Positions 27,741-37,955 of a stretch of 64,000 bases of DNA are shown here, piece by piece; position 1 is the stretch's first letter, and each line of letters starts with the position of its first letter. Source of the DNA: Anopheles merus (Eukaryota; Arthropoda; Insecta; Diptera; Culicidae); contig NC_054084.1 of the NCBI RefSeq assembly GCF_017562075.2, forward strand, positions 31,017,158-31,081,157. Direction: 5' to 3'. A program made the position numbers and the translations under genes. A model generated the notes under the pieces. The model made no database searches and was not told the origin of the DNA. It worked only from the letters and a program-made list of their open reading frames with translations.

Positions 27741-29610
27741 CGGCGCACTTACGGCTGGGTGGGCGAGCGGGCGCATTACATCCCTTCATCATCATCCCCC
27801 TTTCGAGAAGAAGCATCATGATGATGTTCGGTTGATGCTACAAAGTGTCACAATGTAGCACAGAAAGATGTGCTCCCTCATGTCTATATGTGTGTGTGTT
27901 TGTGTCTGGTCACACAAATCACTCTGGTAGATGTTGAAAGAAAGATTCATTCTCCCCCCCCCCCCCCTCCCTCCCTTCTCCTAATGACGTTTGCCATTGG
28001 GTAATGGGAGAGAGAACTTTCGCTGCAAAACCTCGTTTTAATGGATTCGAAGCAAAACCGTGGCTGGTGCGCACTCTGTGACAAAAAGAATCATTATGTA
28101 TCGTATTGGTGTATCTATGTGTCGCTGTGTGTTTGTGTGTTTCTCTTTCCTTGAGAAGAAATTAACGAGCCTGTTTGTCCGTTGCCCATACTTTCCCCCC
28201 GCCCGAGCACTGTGTCAGAACGGTTGTTCTACGAAAACTTTGAAAACTGATGCATCACCGCGCTCACCCAGCAGCATCATCATTTCATCAATCTTTCCTG
28301 TTTGGAGAGAGCAAACGTGTATATGTGTGTATGTGTGTGAAGAGAGATCCATACCGATAAAGCAAGTCAAACGAGCAACAGTGTCCGTTTGCCGTCCTCC
28401 ACTCCTTACTCCGTTCTTGACAGCAGCGCCTCAACTTTTGTCGCTTGTGCCTTCCTTTCCATGACATTTGTTCTGGCCCCTGGGTGAGTTGGCAAGTTCA
28501 AGTGAGCCAGGGGTTTTGATGCTTTGAGCTGTTTCTTTTTTCCCCTCTCTTTCCTGTCTTTGGCTTTGGACGTGTGAAACGGTTGCCTCCAATGCCCTCT
28601 CAGGACCTAACGTACCCTCCGAAGATCAGACCTCAGACATGTGTTTTGTTATGCAAATTCGGTTCTGTTTGTCATCCAAGCAGTCCGGGATCTCCAAAGC
28701 AACAGTGCTGGAGAGAAAGAAGCGCAAGGAAATATTACCGAACATTGGACAAAAACTCCAGGAAGAGGTTCTCCAAAATGACATTAAAACTCAGCGTCAT
28801 GCGCGGGTGTGCTGGCACAAAGACAAACACGCAGAACCTTCCCTTTTTTTTATTGGACAAGGGTTCAGATTTTTTTTTTTCGGAGCATCGTTTGGGGTAG
28901 ATAATTTACGATAGATAAGATTTCTCGCGCTGAGATGCTACGGCTTTCCGGGGCTAATCGGAGCTTCACAGAGTCACAGACATTCTACGCTAGTAACACG
29001 CCACACCCTGGCTAGAAACTTGTTGTGAGATGCTGCTATGGAAACACAGCTCGCACGCGTTGTTTGCGCTCAACTCCTTAGATTGTGACTCTTCACAAAC
29101 AGAGAGACGGCAGCCGTGAATCCGCTTCTAAATAGAGTAGAAACAAATACGCTATATGTGTGTGTTTGTGTGTTTGTAGCCCTCGTGCTCTTAACTTTAT
29201 TGTTTTGTTGCCGCAGTCGCCGGGCACCCGGGGTCATATTTATTTGGTGTGCTGTACTGTGCATCTTCAAACCGTTCTGTCAACCGTCCGTGTGACGCCG
29301 TTCCTATGCCTAGGAGATTTCGCCGTTCCACGGGTTCCGGACACATGTCCAGAGATAGAGAGTGGGTATGATGTGTGTCAACAATTTGTGTCTAGCCAGT
29401 TTGACGTGTGTACACGGCACGGGTGTCCTTCCGATGGCAGCAGGGGGGACAGATCTACACGGACATCTCGCTGCATCATGTAGCTGTTCCAGTCTCGTCA
29501 TGTCGAAGATCTGGATTAGCCCCTGCTGCAAGTCCATGCTTCCCGCGAGAGCACGCCCCAACTTCCATTTCGTCATGTCGCGAAACATTGTATGAGACAT
29601 AAACAGACAC

Positions 29611-29645
29611 TTTTTGTTTGTGTTGTTGTTGTTTCCCAGGTAAAA
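29611..29645 (+). promoter_or_regulatory. tkv: Weaker candidate recursive splice site
   Basis: A T-rich tract interrupted by G (29611-29637) ends in CAG at 29637-29639 and is followed at once by GTAAAA. The CAG|GTAAAA junction fits the recursive-site pattern. The tract is less pure than at 16.6 kb and no strong branch point is evident. It could also be an acceptor for an unrecognised exon or simply chance. Confidence 0.25.
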
Positions 29646-32016
29646 TGAAGATCTACCAAAGATCTTGTCTGTTGTGTCTATCGAATCAATAAGGAATACA
29701 ATTCTAACACCCATTGGCAGGAACACGGCTAAAACAATTAGCATATGTTGTGTGTTGTCTGTTGCGATCTGGGTTAGAAAGAGCGAGAGGAGACACACAC
29801 GATCACCTCCTCCTCCTGGTACGATGTTCCGTTTGAAGCTTACCAGGGATTTCCTCTTGTGCTGTGTGCTCCTACCCTGTCAGCTTGCTGTCAGCTTAAG
29901 CTAACGCTATGACGCAAGTCCGCCCAGCAAGTCGCAAGTCAGTTTCCGGAGAATGTCAGGAGAATAAACAGAGATCCCACAACACTGCCACGAAGAGGAC
30001 GAGAGCTTATCAATGGCGGCAGTGGGCAGCAATATCATCGGACACAAATTGCATTACCGCAACCATTTCGATCGTTTAGTGCTTCTTAAAGTTTGTAATT
30101 GTAATTTTATCATGCTTCTGAAACAACTCACATGCCATAGAACCCCAGCCAGGCCAGTTTGTTTGCCAGCACAGTTGCATTATGCTCTGCCCAGGGTGTT
30201 TCTCCGTCTTTTTTTTTTTTTTTTTGGGTCTCTTGTGTGGTGACGTGGAAGGAAATGGTGGAAGAATATATAAATAATATTTGTGTTTATCCATCCTATC
30301 CGTACCACCACCACCACGATTCCCCGTCGAGTAGCACGCCCTTAGTGCCTCGTTTCTCTTCAGACGCAGATACATGTTTTTTACGACGATGAGGTAACAT
30401 TGAAATCCACGAAAAAAGGGGCACGGCATAGGAAAAAAACACACACACACACAGAGTGTGCTGGATTATGTGCTAGTGATGCATTCCAGATCACCCGTAG
30501 AAGTTCCATTAGAAGAGTGTGTAATGCTGGACCGGCACGAATACGATTCCAACTTTTTAACGACCATAATCTTATGAACCTGGTACCAAAATGCAACGCC
30601 AACGATGTAGATCAAAACAAACAACATCAAAAGAATGCGAGCGAAAGAGCCAAGTCGGTATATATATTTTGCAGTTTATTATTGCTTTGATTTGGTTTTC
30701 GAATGTTTTGTTAGTAATCATGATGTGTAGTCGCTCGCCAAAGGGGGAAGCAGTCATTCGCTCTTATCTCTGCTTAGGTGCGACGTGTATACACGGGCCG
30801 CCCTTTACGATATCGCGACGATGTGTGTTGTGTACACACAGGGAGTGAGATAGGAGGATTGCCCTTGTTACATCCTTCATGCTACCCTGTCAGAAACACG
30901 CCAGGTGTGTACAAGAGACCGTCCTCTAGCCCTCTATCTCTCGATCACTGATAAACTTATCACTTGTCCACATAGTTAGGAGCGCGTGCGTCGGCAGGCA
31001 AACCTTGGACCTATCCTGGGTTATATACGAGGTGCTGCTGAGTCCAATGTTTTGGACAACTCGATTGGAAGTTCGTCTTTAAACGCCTGTTATTTATGTC
31101 CATGCTCGAAAACATTGACCCAATGACAAGAAAACGATTGTCTTCGTCCTGGACATCATGAACGGAAGGGTGGCACCACAGGAAATGCGCGTCCCGTCCC
31201 TAATAAGGACGCACCTTTTTCCCCCCGCTTTTATTTTTGAGGCTCAACAATATACGGTTAGAATCTCTGCGGCGCTTGATTGATCGATCGCGATACGGTG
31301 CAAATCATACGAAATCATTCGCACCAAATCACACCTTGTGTTTGTTTGTTGTGTCTTCGATTCTGCAAAAAAGGGTGCTGAAGTTGAAGAAGCTCTATTT
31401 TGACGCCCAGTTGTCGCCTGGTGGTCGGCTTATCGCTTTCATGCTCTCTCAGCTCTGTCTCGTGCACTTTTATGTCCGAAACGACTCCTCCCGTAATGCC
31501 TTTCGGTGATAGGCATCCGTTGGCGCCAGTCTCAGTTGATCGATGAGTTCTCGAACGGGTCGGGTACGGGCGCTCAACGGGTACCTTGTGGACTTCAACT
31601 TGGCCTGTCCCGTTTTGGAGGTAACAATTTGTTACTTTTAACCTTGCCATCCGAGCATTATTTAAGCATGATTTGTGAGGACGCAGACGATGAAATCAAT
31701 CCTCCTCCTCCTCCTCCTCCTCCTGCTGCTTTGTAGCAACCGGCACCGTGTAAACCGTGCTCTGCCAGCACAGAACTTCGTGGTGGTTTTTGTTTTTGTT
31801 TGGCGTATGAAAATTAATGTAGGACATGGTATCATGGTTTTAGCCGCCATCCTGCTACCCGTGGTCGTGCAAGCTTCTTCCTTCTTCCCACAAAAAACAC
31901 ACACAATCGGTGTCATATTTTTGCTACGGGGCGGTGCTTCATCTTGAACAGCGGAAGCAGAAGAGGGGTTTAATTTACAACCTGTTTTTTTTTTGGCTCG
32001 TCGGTACGTCTTAAAC

Positions 32017-32176
32017 ATGGCTGCTAAAAGCATAACGGAGTGTGTAGTGTGTACGACGGTGCTGTTTGCGTCTTTTTGGTTGTTGTTGGTAATTTTTAAC
32101 AACAACTCCGAGACCCCAAATCCCTCGTTTGCCCTACCGCCTGCAGATCAGCTGGTCACGACTTCTGGTCAGCAAG
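32017..32176 (+). CDS. tkv: Candidate alternative first coding exon of tkv with signal-peptide-like segment
   Basis: The ATG has a strong start context (TTAAACATGG). It opens 53 codons plus one base, ending at CAAG|GTGGGC, a reasonable donor in phase 1, exactly the phase needed by the tkv ectodomain exon at 33907. The peptide has a short polar start (MAAKSITE), then about 19 hydrophobic residues (CVVCTTVLFASFWLLLVIF), then a Ser/Thr/Pro/Gln-rich stretch ending TTSGQQ. Joining gives ...SGQQ-A-RVLTCYC and a receptor of about 550 aa. This would supply the signal sequence missing from the MAPKSRKKK form. It lies only 1.7 kb upstream of exon 2. I recall no matching fly sequence, so assignment rests on phase, hydrophobicity and position. 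The frame stays open past the donor, so exon limits are inferred. Confidence 0.45.
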
Positions 32177-33390
32177 GTGGGCAGGCACTGTCCACCACCA
32201 ACCTGAGCAACGGATTAATGTGTACACACAAACTTCTTTGCTTTGATTTGTTGTGGGCTAAAGCGTGTGTTGATATGAACCTACACCGTAGTGGAAAATT
32301 TCGATGCAGTTGCACGCGCGTCTGTTTTTTGCTTCATTTTGGAAGAAGATCCGTTTCAGATATCAGGTACCCCGCGTCCCGTGCCAGGGCTTTGCGCACG
32401 GTTGAACTGAAAAGGGGGCAATGATAACAGCAATGCCTTCTTATCTTAATGTCGCGGTCAACCAACGGTGTTGGTCGACAATGAACTTGTGGTGGAACAT
32501 CCCTCATGCCAAACGCAAAAAAGAAGGTTAAAGTAAAGGATTTTGGGGAGCAAAAACAGTACCCAAAATTGTAATCCCAACCACTGTTTTGGTGTGTGTG
32601 TGTGTGTGTGTGTAAGTTCTTCATCGAAAATTGGATACGTGCGGGAGTTCCAACACTTTCGGGGCATTTCGCGGTATCGGTTACACCGTTATCGACACCT
32701 CGGAAATGAAAACAAATCACACCACCACACCATCCCTCTTTCCTCCCAGATGTCTCCCCGTTGCCTCTCTGTTTTTAATCTTGCGATCACGAAGCGCGTA
32801 GACAACGAACCCGGTGTGCGCGCGGCGTGGCGGGCGTGATCGTTTGCGCAGCGTTGCTCTCTTGCTGTGTTTGGTCTGCATTGGTGTCTGGAAGATTTAT
32901 TGCGGACGTGTCACATCAAACGCTTTTCGGTTGCGCCGGATCCGCAGTGCCCTCGGGCAAGGGTAATAGGGAGAGAGGGAGAAAGAAAAAAAACAGTTTG
33001 ATTGTATAGCGCAAATGGAGGGGAATGGGGATTAAAATTCGATCCATCGTGTATTCTCCAAAGTCCATCGAGTTCCTCGAGATCGAAAGTGCTGTCAAAT
33101 TGCTCGATGGAGGACGCTACAACGCATTAGATTGTACACGGCAGAACGGTGTGTGTTGCTCAATTTATTTGCCCTTTTTTTTGGCGCAACTTTATCACAA
33201 ACCGATAAATCACACGCGTTCGTACTCTCTTTTAATCATGGGCGAAATAGTAAGTTTTGACGAATGATGTTCATCAGCGATGTACAGCGCCTTTTCGATA
33301 TGTTTTTCTTTTCCTTGGAGCGGGGTTTATCGCAAAAATGGTATCAAAAGATTAGTTTAAATTACTAATTTGGGCGTTTTAACGACAATA

Positions 33391-33609
33391 AACGCCTAAA
33401 GTTATGCAATTTGCCTATCAAATATCGTATTATTTAAAATTTACTTCAACTTTTGAGGATTGACTTATTTGTTTTATCATAAAAAGTTATATTTTAGATA
33501 AAAATGGAATTAAAATTTATTTAACATGATATATTCAATCGCTGCAGGGGTATAATATGAAGCAAAAATCCATCATTGAAAAACAAAACGCCTAAAACTA
33601 TGCAATTCG
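33391..33609. repeat. Short direct repeat pair in AT-rich DNA
   Basis: The sequence AACGCCTAAAGTTATGCAAT (33391-33410) recurs as AACGCCTAAAACTATGCAAT (33587-33606) with two mismatches, 196 bases apart. The intervening DNA is AT-rich. This may be a remnant of a small repeat element within 320 bases of the tkv exon 2 acceptor. I do not recognise the family. Confidence 0.5.
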
Positions 33610-33906
33610 AGTGAAACAAAATGATTGTTTTAAATTATAAGTGTGCAATGGAATATGAAATCTTTTCATCAAGATAACGTCATAAAAACATCCAAACATG
33701 GCCATTACTCCCCATTCATTGCAAAATCTAGCTCTACCGATCAAGCACGCGCACTGTGTATTATTATTATTTATTTACGCAATGCAACCCGCTGACTTAT
33801 CTCTACCGCACGATCTTGGCGCATCGTCTCGTAACGTTACTACCGTGTTTCAATGTACTAACCTTCACTTCTTCGTTTTTTTCTCTCTCTTCCCTCTTCC
33901 AAACAG

Positions 33907-34094
33907 CGCGTGTACTGACCTGCTATTGCGAGGGCCACTGTCCGGGCAACGTGCAGAATGGGACGTGCGAGACGCGCCCGGGCGGATCCTGCTTCGTCTC
34001 GGTCGAGGCAGTGCTGGACGAGGAAACGAAACAGCTGGTCCCGGAGTACAGCCACGGATGCATGTCCCCCGAGCAGGGTGGTGGATTGCTACAG
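33907..34094 (+). CDS. tkv: tkv coding exon 2 (ligand-binding ectodomain, first part)
   Basis: The exon begins after a pyrimidine tract and AAACAG. It completes a split Ala codon and encodes residues 13-74 of the 508 aa form, ending CAG|GTAATA. It holds six of the ten ectodomain cysteines (LTC, YC, HC, TC, SC, GC) and the NGT glycosylation sequon in NVQNGTCE. The cysteine spacing is that of the activin-receptor/BMPR1 three-finger fold that binds Dpp/BMP ligands outside the cell. The GC content is markedly higher than in the flanking introns, as usual for mosquito exons. Confidence 0.92.
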
Positions 34095-34167
34095 GTAATA
34101 AGCGGAAGCTCTTTCTTCCCTTTTCAAACACATTCTGATACTATCGTTTTCTCTTTCATTATTTTAG

Positions 34168-35472
34168 TGCAAAGTCGGCACCGTATCACCGCAACTGCAC
34201 GGCAAAAGTATCGTCTGCTGCGACAATGAGGACCTCTGTAACCAGGACCTGCAACCCCCGTACAGTCCGCGCACCACAACGACCCCGGAACCGCCGCTCG
34301 CCGACCCGAACAGCATGCACCTGTTCGCACTGACCCTCTCCGTGTGTCTGTGTGTGGGCGGGCTGGTCGTACTGCTCGGTGCGTTCTTCTGCGTGTACCG
34401 AAGGCGCGAGAAGCGAAAACCGGCCTACCTGATGAACTCCCTGTACAACACCACGAACGGCCACATGCCGATCGCCGACCTGGTCGAGCAGACGAGCGGC
34501 AGCGGCTCGGGCCTCCCGCTGCTCGTCCAGCGCACGATCGCGAAACAGATCCAGATGGTGCACTCGGTCGGCAAGGGCCGGTACGGCGAGGTGTGGCTAG
34601 CCAAGTGGCGCGACGAGAAGGTGGCGGTCAAGATCTTCTTCACCACCGAGGAGTCGTCCTGGTTCCGGGAGACGGAAATCTACCAAACCGTGCTGATGCG
34701 CAACGAAAACATACTCGGCTTCATTGCGGCCGACATCAAGGGGACGGGCTCGTGGACGCAGATGCTGCTGATTACGGACTATCACGAGCTCGGCTCGCTG
34801 CACGACTACCTGCAGAAGCGCGTCCTCAACCCGCACATGCTGAAAACGCTCGCCCACTCGCTCGCCTCCGGCGTGGCGCACCTGCACACGGAAATCTTCG
34901 GCACGCCGGGCAAACCGTCCATAGCGCACCGGGACATTAAGAGCAAAAACATACTGGTGAAGCGCAACGGGCAGTGCGCGATCGCCGACTTTGGGCTGGC
35001 GGTGAAGTACACGAGCGAGTCGGACACGATACAGATTGCGAACAACTCGCGCGTCGGCACCAGGCGCTACATGGCGCCGGAGGTGCTGAGCGAAACGCTC
35101 GACCTCAACCTGTTCGAGGGCTTCAAGATGGCGGACATGTACTCGGTCGGGCTGGTGTTTTGGGAGATGGCCCGCCGCTGCATCACCACCGTCCGCGGGG
35201 CGAAGAATACGACCACGTGCGAGGATTACGCCCTGCCGTACCAGGACGTGGTGCCGTCCGATCCGAGCTTCGAGGACATGTACGCGGTGGTGTGCGTGAA
35301 GGGTGTGCGGCCCCCGATCCCGCAGCGGTGGCAGGACGAGGACATACTCGTAGTATTATCGAAGATCATGCAGGAATGCTGGCATCCGAGCCCGGCGGTA
35401 CGGTTAACCGCGCTGCGGGTGAAGAAAACGCTCGTCAAGCTCGAGACGGACTGTACGATTAAGATAGTGTAG
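34168..35472 (+). CDS. tkv: tkv coding exon 3: type I BMP receptor Ser/Thr kinase (thickveins)
   Basis: This exon encodes residues 75-508 and the TAG stop. It opens with the last four ectodomain cysteines, including the closing CCDNEDLCN motif, followed by a Thr/Pro-rich stem. A single membrane helix (about 125-151) is followed by basic residues RRREKRK. The GS box SGSGSG (184-189) precedes LPLLVQRTIAKQI, the segment type II receptors phosphorylate and FKBP12 binds. Kinase landmarks are GKGRYGEVW (209-217), ATP-binding Lys229 in VAVK, HRDIKSKN (328-335, catalytic Asp330), DFG (348-350) and APE (377-379). The L45 loop (262-272, DIKGTGSWT) is the BMPR1/Tkv type that selects Mad/Smad1/5, not the ALK1/2 (Saxophone) or Activin/Baboon type. 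All catalytic residues are present. The kinase and membrane parts lie in one exon without introns. Confidence 0.96.
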   Translation, partial: CKVGTVSPQLHGKSIVCCDNEDLCNQDLQPPYSPRTTTTPEPPLADPNSMHLFALTLSVCLCVGGLVVLLGAFFCVYRRREKRKPAYLMNSLYNTTNGHMPIADLVEQTSGSGSGLPLLVQRTIAKQIQMVHSVGKGRYGEVWLAKWRDEKVAVKIFFTTEESSWFRETEIYQTVLMRNENILGFIAADIKGTGSWTQMLLITDYHELGSLHDYLQKRVLNPHMLKTLAHSLASGVAHLHTEIFGTPGKPSIAHRDIKSKNILVKRNGQCAIADFGLAVKYTSESDTIQIANNSRVGTRRYMAPEVLSETLDLNLFEGFKMADMYSVGLVFWEMARRCITTVRGAKNTTTCEDYALPYQDVVPSDPSFEDMYAVVCVKGVRPPIPQRWQDEDILVVLSKIMQECWHPSPAVRLTALRVKKTLVKLETDCTIKIV

Positions 35473-36850
35473 GCGAGCGAGCGAGCGAGGGTTTAAACAG
35501 GAGCCGTTTTAATTTATTCGACGCGCCATTCGTCCGCCTTCCCCCCCTTTCCCCCTCCCCGTCTTCTGCGGGGTTTGTTGTGAGCCGTTTCGCCGCATCT
35601 CGCGTACATTTTGTAAATATAATATCTGTTGTGTCCTCTCTTCATCGGGCGCTCCTGTTTCGAGACTGTGTGGCTGAGGCTGAGGCGCGCATCACCATGG
35701 CAATCATGCTCCTTTTCCTTCACTAGCCCCTCCTCGGGCGTTCGTCCTCCAGAGGCGGGATAATGGCGGGAGGACGGCTCACAACACAATCGGCGGACTC
35801 TCTGTGTTTTTTTTTCGTGTATTTGCCATAATTTAACGGTTAAGCAGTGTGTAGAACCCTTAAGGATAGTGTTAGTGTTACTGCTAGCAATGGTAGCAGG
35901 AGTAGTAGTGGTAGTCGTAGGGAAGCTGTAAGGACATACTAATGTGCATCAAAGTAGCAGCGCCTTCGTGTTACAATTTTCTTCACCGAAAATGACATAA
36001 CGTTTAGGTTCGGCTTTGACTGAATGGAGATAGGTTTCCAACTGCAGCGCATGTAAATTTAGTTGAGAAAAGGACGATTTTATCAGGAAAGGCTAAAAAA
36101 ACTGAACATTTAAAAAAAACAGGAACACACACACACGTTCACGGTAAGCAATTGTTAAATCATAGGCACACACACACTATTAACAAATCGTTTACAAGGG
36201 GAATTGTTTCCCCATTCCTACCGCTCTTTCTAATGCCTTTCTTTCTAGTGAATGTTTTCTCATTTTGGAGAAAACCTTTTCTTTCCGGAGTGTGTTTGCG
36301 TGCGTGCGTGTGCGTGTTCATTTGTACATAGTTAGCGTGAAAGAGGGAGGAAAAAACTCTCACACGTTAGTAGGGACAAATTCTATTTCGTTGTAACGTT
36401 AAGAGTTCTTTTCGCTCTTCGTTTTTGCTAAGAGCGGTTCTTATTTTTTTAAGTAAGAAAAAGTCGGTTGACAAAACATACAAACAAACAAACAAACAAT
36501 AGGTAATTTTGCGATTGCTAAGATCGCATGGGGGCTCCGTGTACATTTGATTGGATTCGTTTTGTTTGTTTCTCTGTGGCCTTTCGGAATGTAATGTGAA
36601 CGTGTAAAACGAAACATTTATGTTTTCTGTTTGTGCGTTCAAAAATAGTAGAGGAAAAACGTAACTGTGTATAAAGTGCACGTTTGCGATGTGTTAGGCC
36701 TTTACTGTAGAATTTATGAAATGTCGTTTAGGAAAGAGGTTATGTTTTTTCATTCTGTTTAGGTACAATATTGTGTTGTAAGGAGGATTTTATTTCCATC
36801 TTAAAATGGCCTTAGTGTGTAGAGCAATAAAACAAAAACTATGATTCGTA
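35473..36850 (+). other. tkv: tkv 3' UTR
   Basis: The noncoding sequence after the stop starts with a GCGA tetranucleotide run and runs to a likely cleavage site just after the AATAAA at 36826. It contains a Pumilio-type motif TGTAAATA (35612-35619), a CAAA run near 36479-36500 and several T-rich stretches. No open frame with protein-like composition was seen. Confidence 0.65.
36826..36831 (+). terminator. tkv: Polyadenylation signal of tkv
   Basis: A canonical AATAAA lies about 1.35 kb after the stop codon in a GT/T-rich setting. It is the first perfect hexamer I noticed downstream of the tkv stop. A second AATAAA near 37519 could give a longer form. Confidence 0.55.
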
Positions 36851-36965
36851 CTTGCAAAAACTATGGTTGCGTTTCGTAAAAGATGAATAGAACTGAAAGA
36901 AAGAATTGATGTTTTATTTGATTCTCTTAGCCGTTTTTTTTAAATCGCGCTCACCCTCAGACAGA

Positions 36966-37027
36966 AGCGCCATCTAGGTGCATATGACGTAAGCATTGTA
37001 TTAAGTTTAATTCCAACAGATGGCGCT
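36966..37027. promoter_or_regulatory. Inverted pair of CTCF-like motifs downstream of tkv
   Basis: AGCGCCATCT (36966-36975) and its exact reverse complement AGATGGCGCT (37018-37027) flank 42 bases. The right copy reads CCAACAGATGGCGCTGT and the left, reversed, CCTAGATGGCGCTTCTG. Both contain the AGRTGGCGC core of insect CTCF sites, and the right one fits the longer vertebrate-style consensus with one mismatch. The position about 140 bases after the tkv polyadenylation signal suggests a boundary element. A small hairpin or MITE remnant is the alternative. Confidence 0.4.
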
Positions 37028-37189
37028 GTACGACAACATTTTAGCTTGTACAACAACCCCCGAGCAGCATACGACCCGCAAAACAATCCGATATCTGATG
37101 GTATGTGAGGTATGAGCGAGAGGCAACGATTTACTAGATCGGATTATTTTACGGTTTTCTAGCATCGTTTAGCATTCAAAAATGATTTA

Positions 37190-37955
37190 GGCATCCTCCA
37201 TCAATTACGTAACGCTGATAGGGGTGAGAGGAGTGTCCTCAAACGTTACGATTTATCATATAAGGGAGGGGGGAGTAAAGATTTTGTGTTACGTAAAATA
37301 AAATGGATAAACCATTTTTTTTTTTGAGTAAGTCTATGTGTATTACACGGTGATTATTATTCTTGACTAAGCAGGGTTTCGTGACTTTTTTTTATCGAAT
37401 GCTCCTCATTGCTGGGCGGACAGATCATACGAGGATTACTATATGGAACAACTTCTAATTATGTAAATGTTACCATTATTGTATTTTGTTTCAATTCCAA
37501 AATGTGTATGTGTATCACAATAAAGGAAAAAAGAAGAGTTCACAAAAAACACCTAATTTTATTCAGTAACCAAAGCTATTGAGCGAAAATCTCCGATTTT
37601 TTACCGAAAATCAATAAATAATTTTGCGACAATCGCAGATTTTTTTACGAAAATTGCAAAATAATTCTACGATTTTTGCGACAAACGATTTTTTATTAAG
37701 ACAAATGCATTTTTTTTTTGCGACGATCGCAGTTGTTTTGCGACAATCACAGTTTTTTTTTTTTTTTGACGATCACAGTTTTTTTTTTTTGCAAAAAAAT
37801 CCAAATTATTGTGGGCGAGGTTACGATCCATTACGTAATTTTTAAGGATGGGAGGGGGGGGGCTTCTTTCTATGTTACAGCTTAAGACAGGAAAGGGGGA
37901 ATAGGGCCAGAAATCTGCAAATTTAGTGTTAGCGTTACGTAATTAATGGATGCAC
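37190..37955. mobile_element. 766 bp non-autonomous element with ATTACGTAACGC terminal inverted repeats
   Basis: The left end (37190-37216) contains GCATCC...CAATTACGTAACGC. The right end (37932-37956) is its inverse, GCGTTACGTAATTAATGGATGC, with a few changes. Further GTTACG and TTACGTAA motifs and G-rich runs (37264-37275 and 37850-37862) sit near each end in mirrored order. There is no transposase frame. Ends of this kind are widespread in arthropod genomes, but I cannot name the superfamily. Target duplications are unclear. Confidence 0.6.
37618..37800. repeat. Degenerate tandem repeat, GCGACAATCGCAG-T(n) unit
   Basis: At least six imperfect units of about 25-30 bases carry variants of GCGACAATCGCAG followed by a long T run. 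Examples lie near 37626, 37677, 37720, 37739, 37768 and 37788 (last units lack the leading GC). The array is inside the 766 bp element. Each core can pair with itself (GCGA...TCGC), so short hairpins separated by T tracts are possible. The spacers are homopolymeric and not unique, so this is not a CRISPR array. Confidence 0.7.

Larger units (their letters stand above)
5772..33906 (+). other. tkv: 28 kb first intron of tkv
   Basis: This is noncoding DNA apart from the candidate elements listed separately: recursive splice sites at 16607|16608 and 29639|29640, and an alternative first exon at 32017-32176. It contains many simple repeats: CA at 5886-5904, CT at 15591-15657, GA at 27705-27736, and CTG/CAG triplets near 8787, 10750, 22628 and 25815. 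Homopolymer runs include C (24539-24549, 27955-27968), G (26877-26898) and T (30210-30226). I recognised no nested gene. Open frames of 60-240 codons here have chance-like composition. Large first introns of developmental genes usually hold enhancers, but I cannot map any by eye. Confidence 0.75.
5738..35472 (+). other. tkv: Gene span of thickveins coding region (3 coding exons)
   Basis: The coding exons are 5738-5771, 33907-34094 and 34168-35472, giving 508 aa. Exon 1 ends in phase 1 (G|GTAAAT). The exon 2 acceptor (AAACAG|CG) completes an Ala codon, and exon 2 ends in phase 0 (CAG|GTAATA) before acceptor TTTTAG|TGC. The joined N-terminus, MAPKSRKKKANARVLTCYC, closely parallels the start of Drosophila Tkv as I remember it (MAPKSRKKKAHARSLTCYC). 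This is the strongest argument that the distant 34-base exon belongs to this gene. The first intron is about 28.1 kb and the second 73 bp. Confidence 0.9.

Noticed and set aside
29824..29901. Short frame with a good signal-peptide look (MFRLKLTRDFLLCCVLL)
   Set aside because: It ends at a stop after 26 codons and has no convincing phase 1 donor (only T|GTCAGC).
31690..31947. Leu-rich frame resembling a signal peptide or membrane protein
   Set aside because: The Leu run is a CTC triplet repeat, and the available donors are weak or in the wrong phase. The frame at 32017 is a better candidate.
34344..34940. Long alternative-frame ORFs over the tkv kinase exon, on both strands
   Set aside because: They are shadows produced by the high GC content of the third codon positions in the real kinase frame.
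37618..37800. Regular repeats resembling a CRISPR array
   Set aside because: This is a eukaryotic context with degenerate units and homopolymer T spacers. It is a minisatellite within a transposon-like element.
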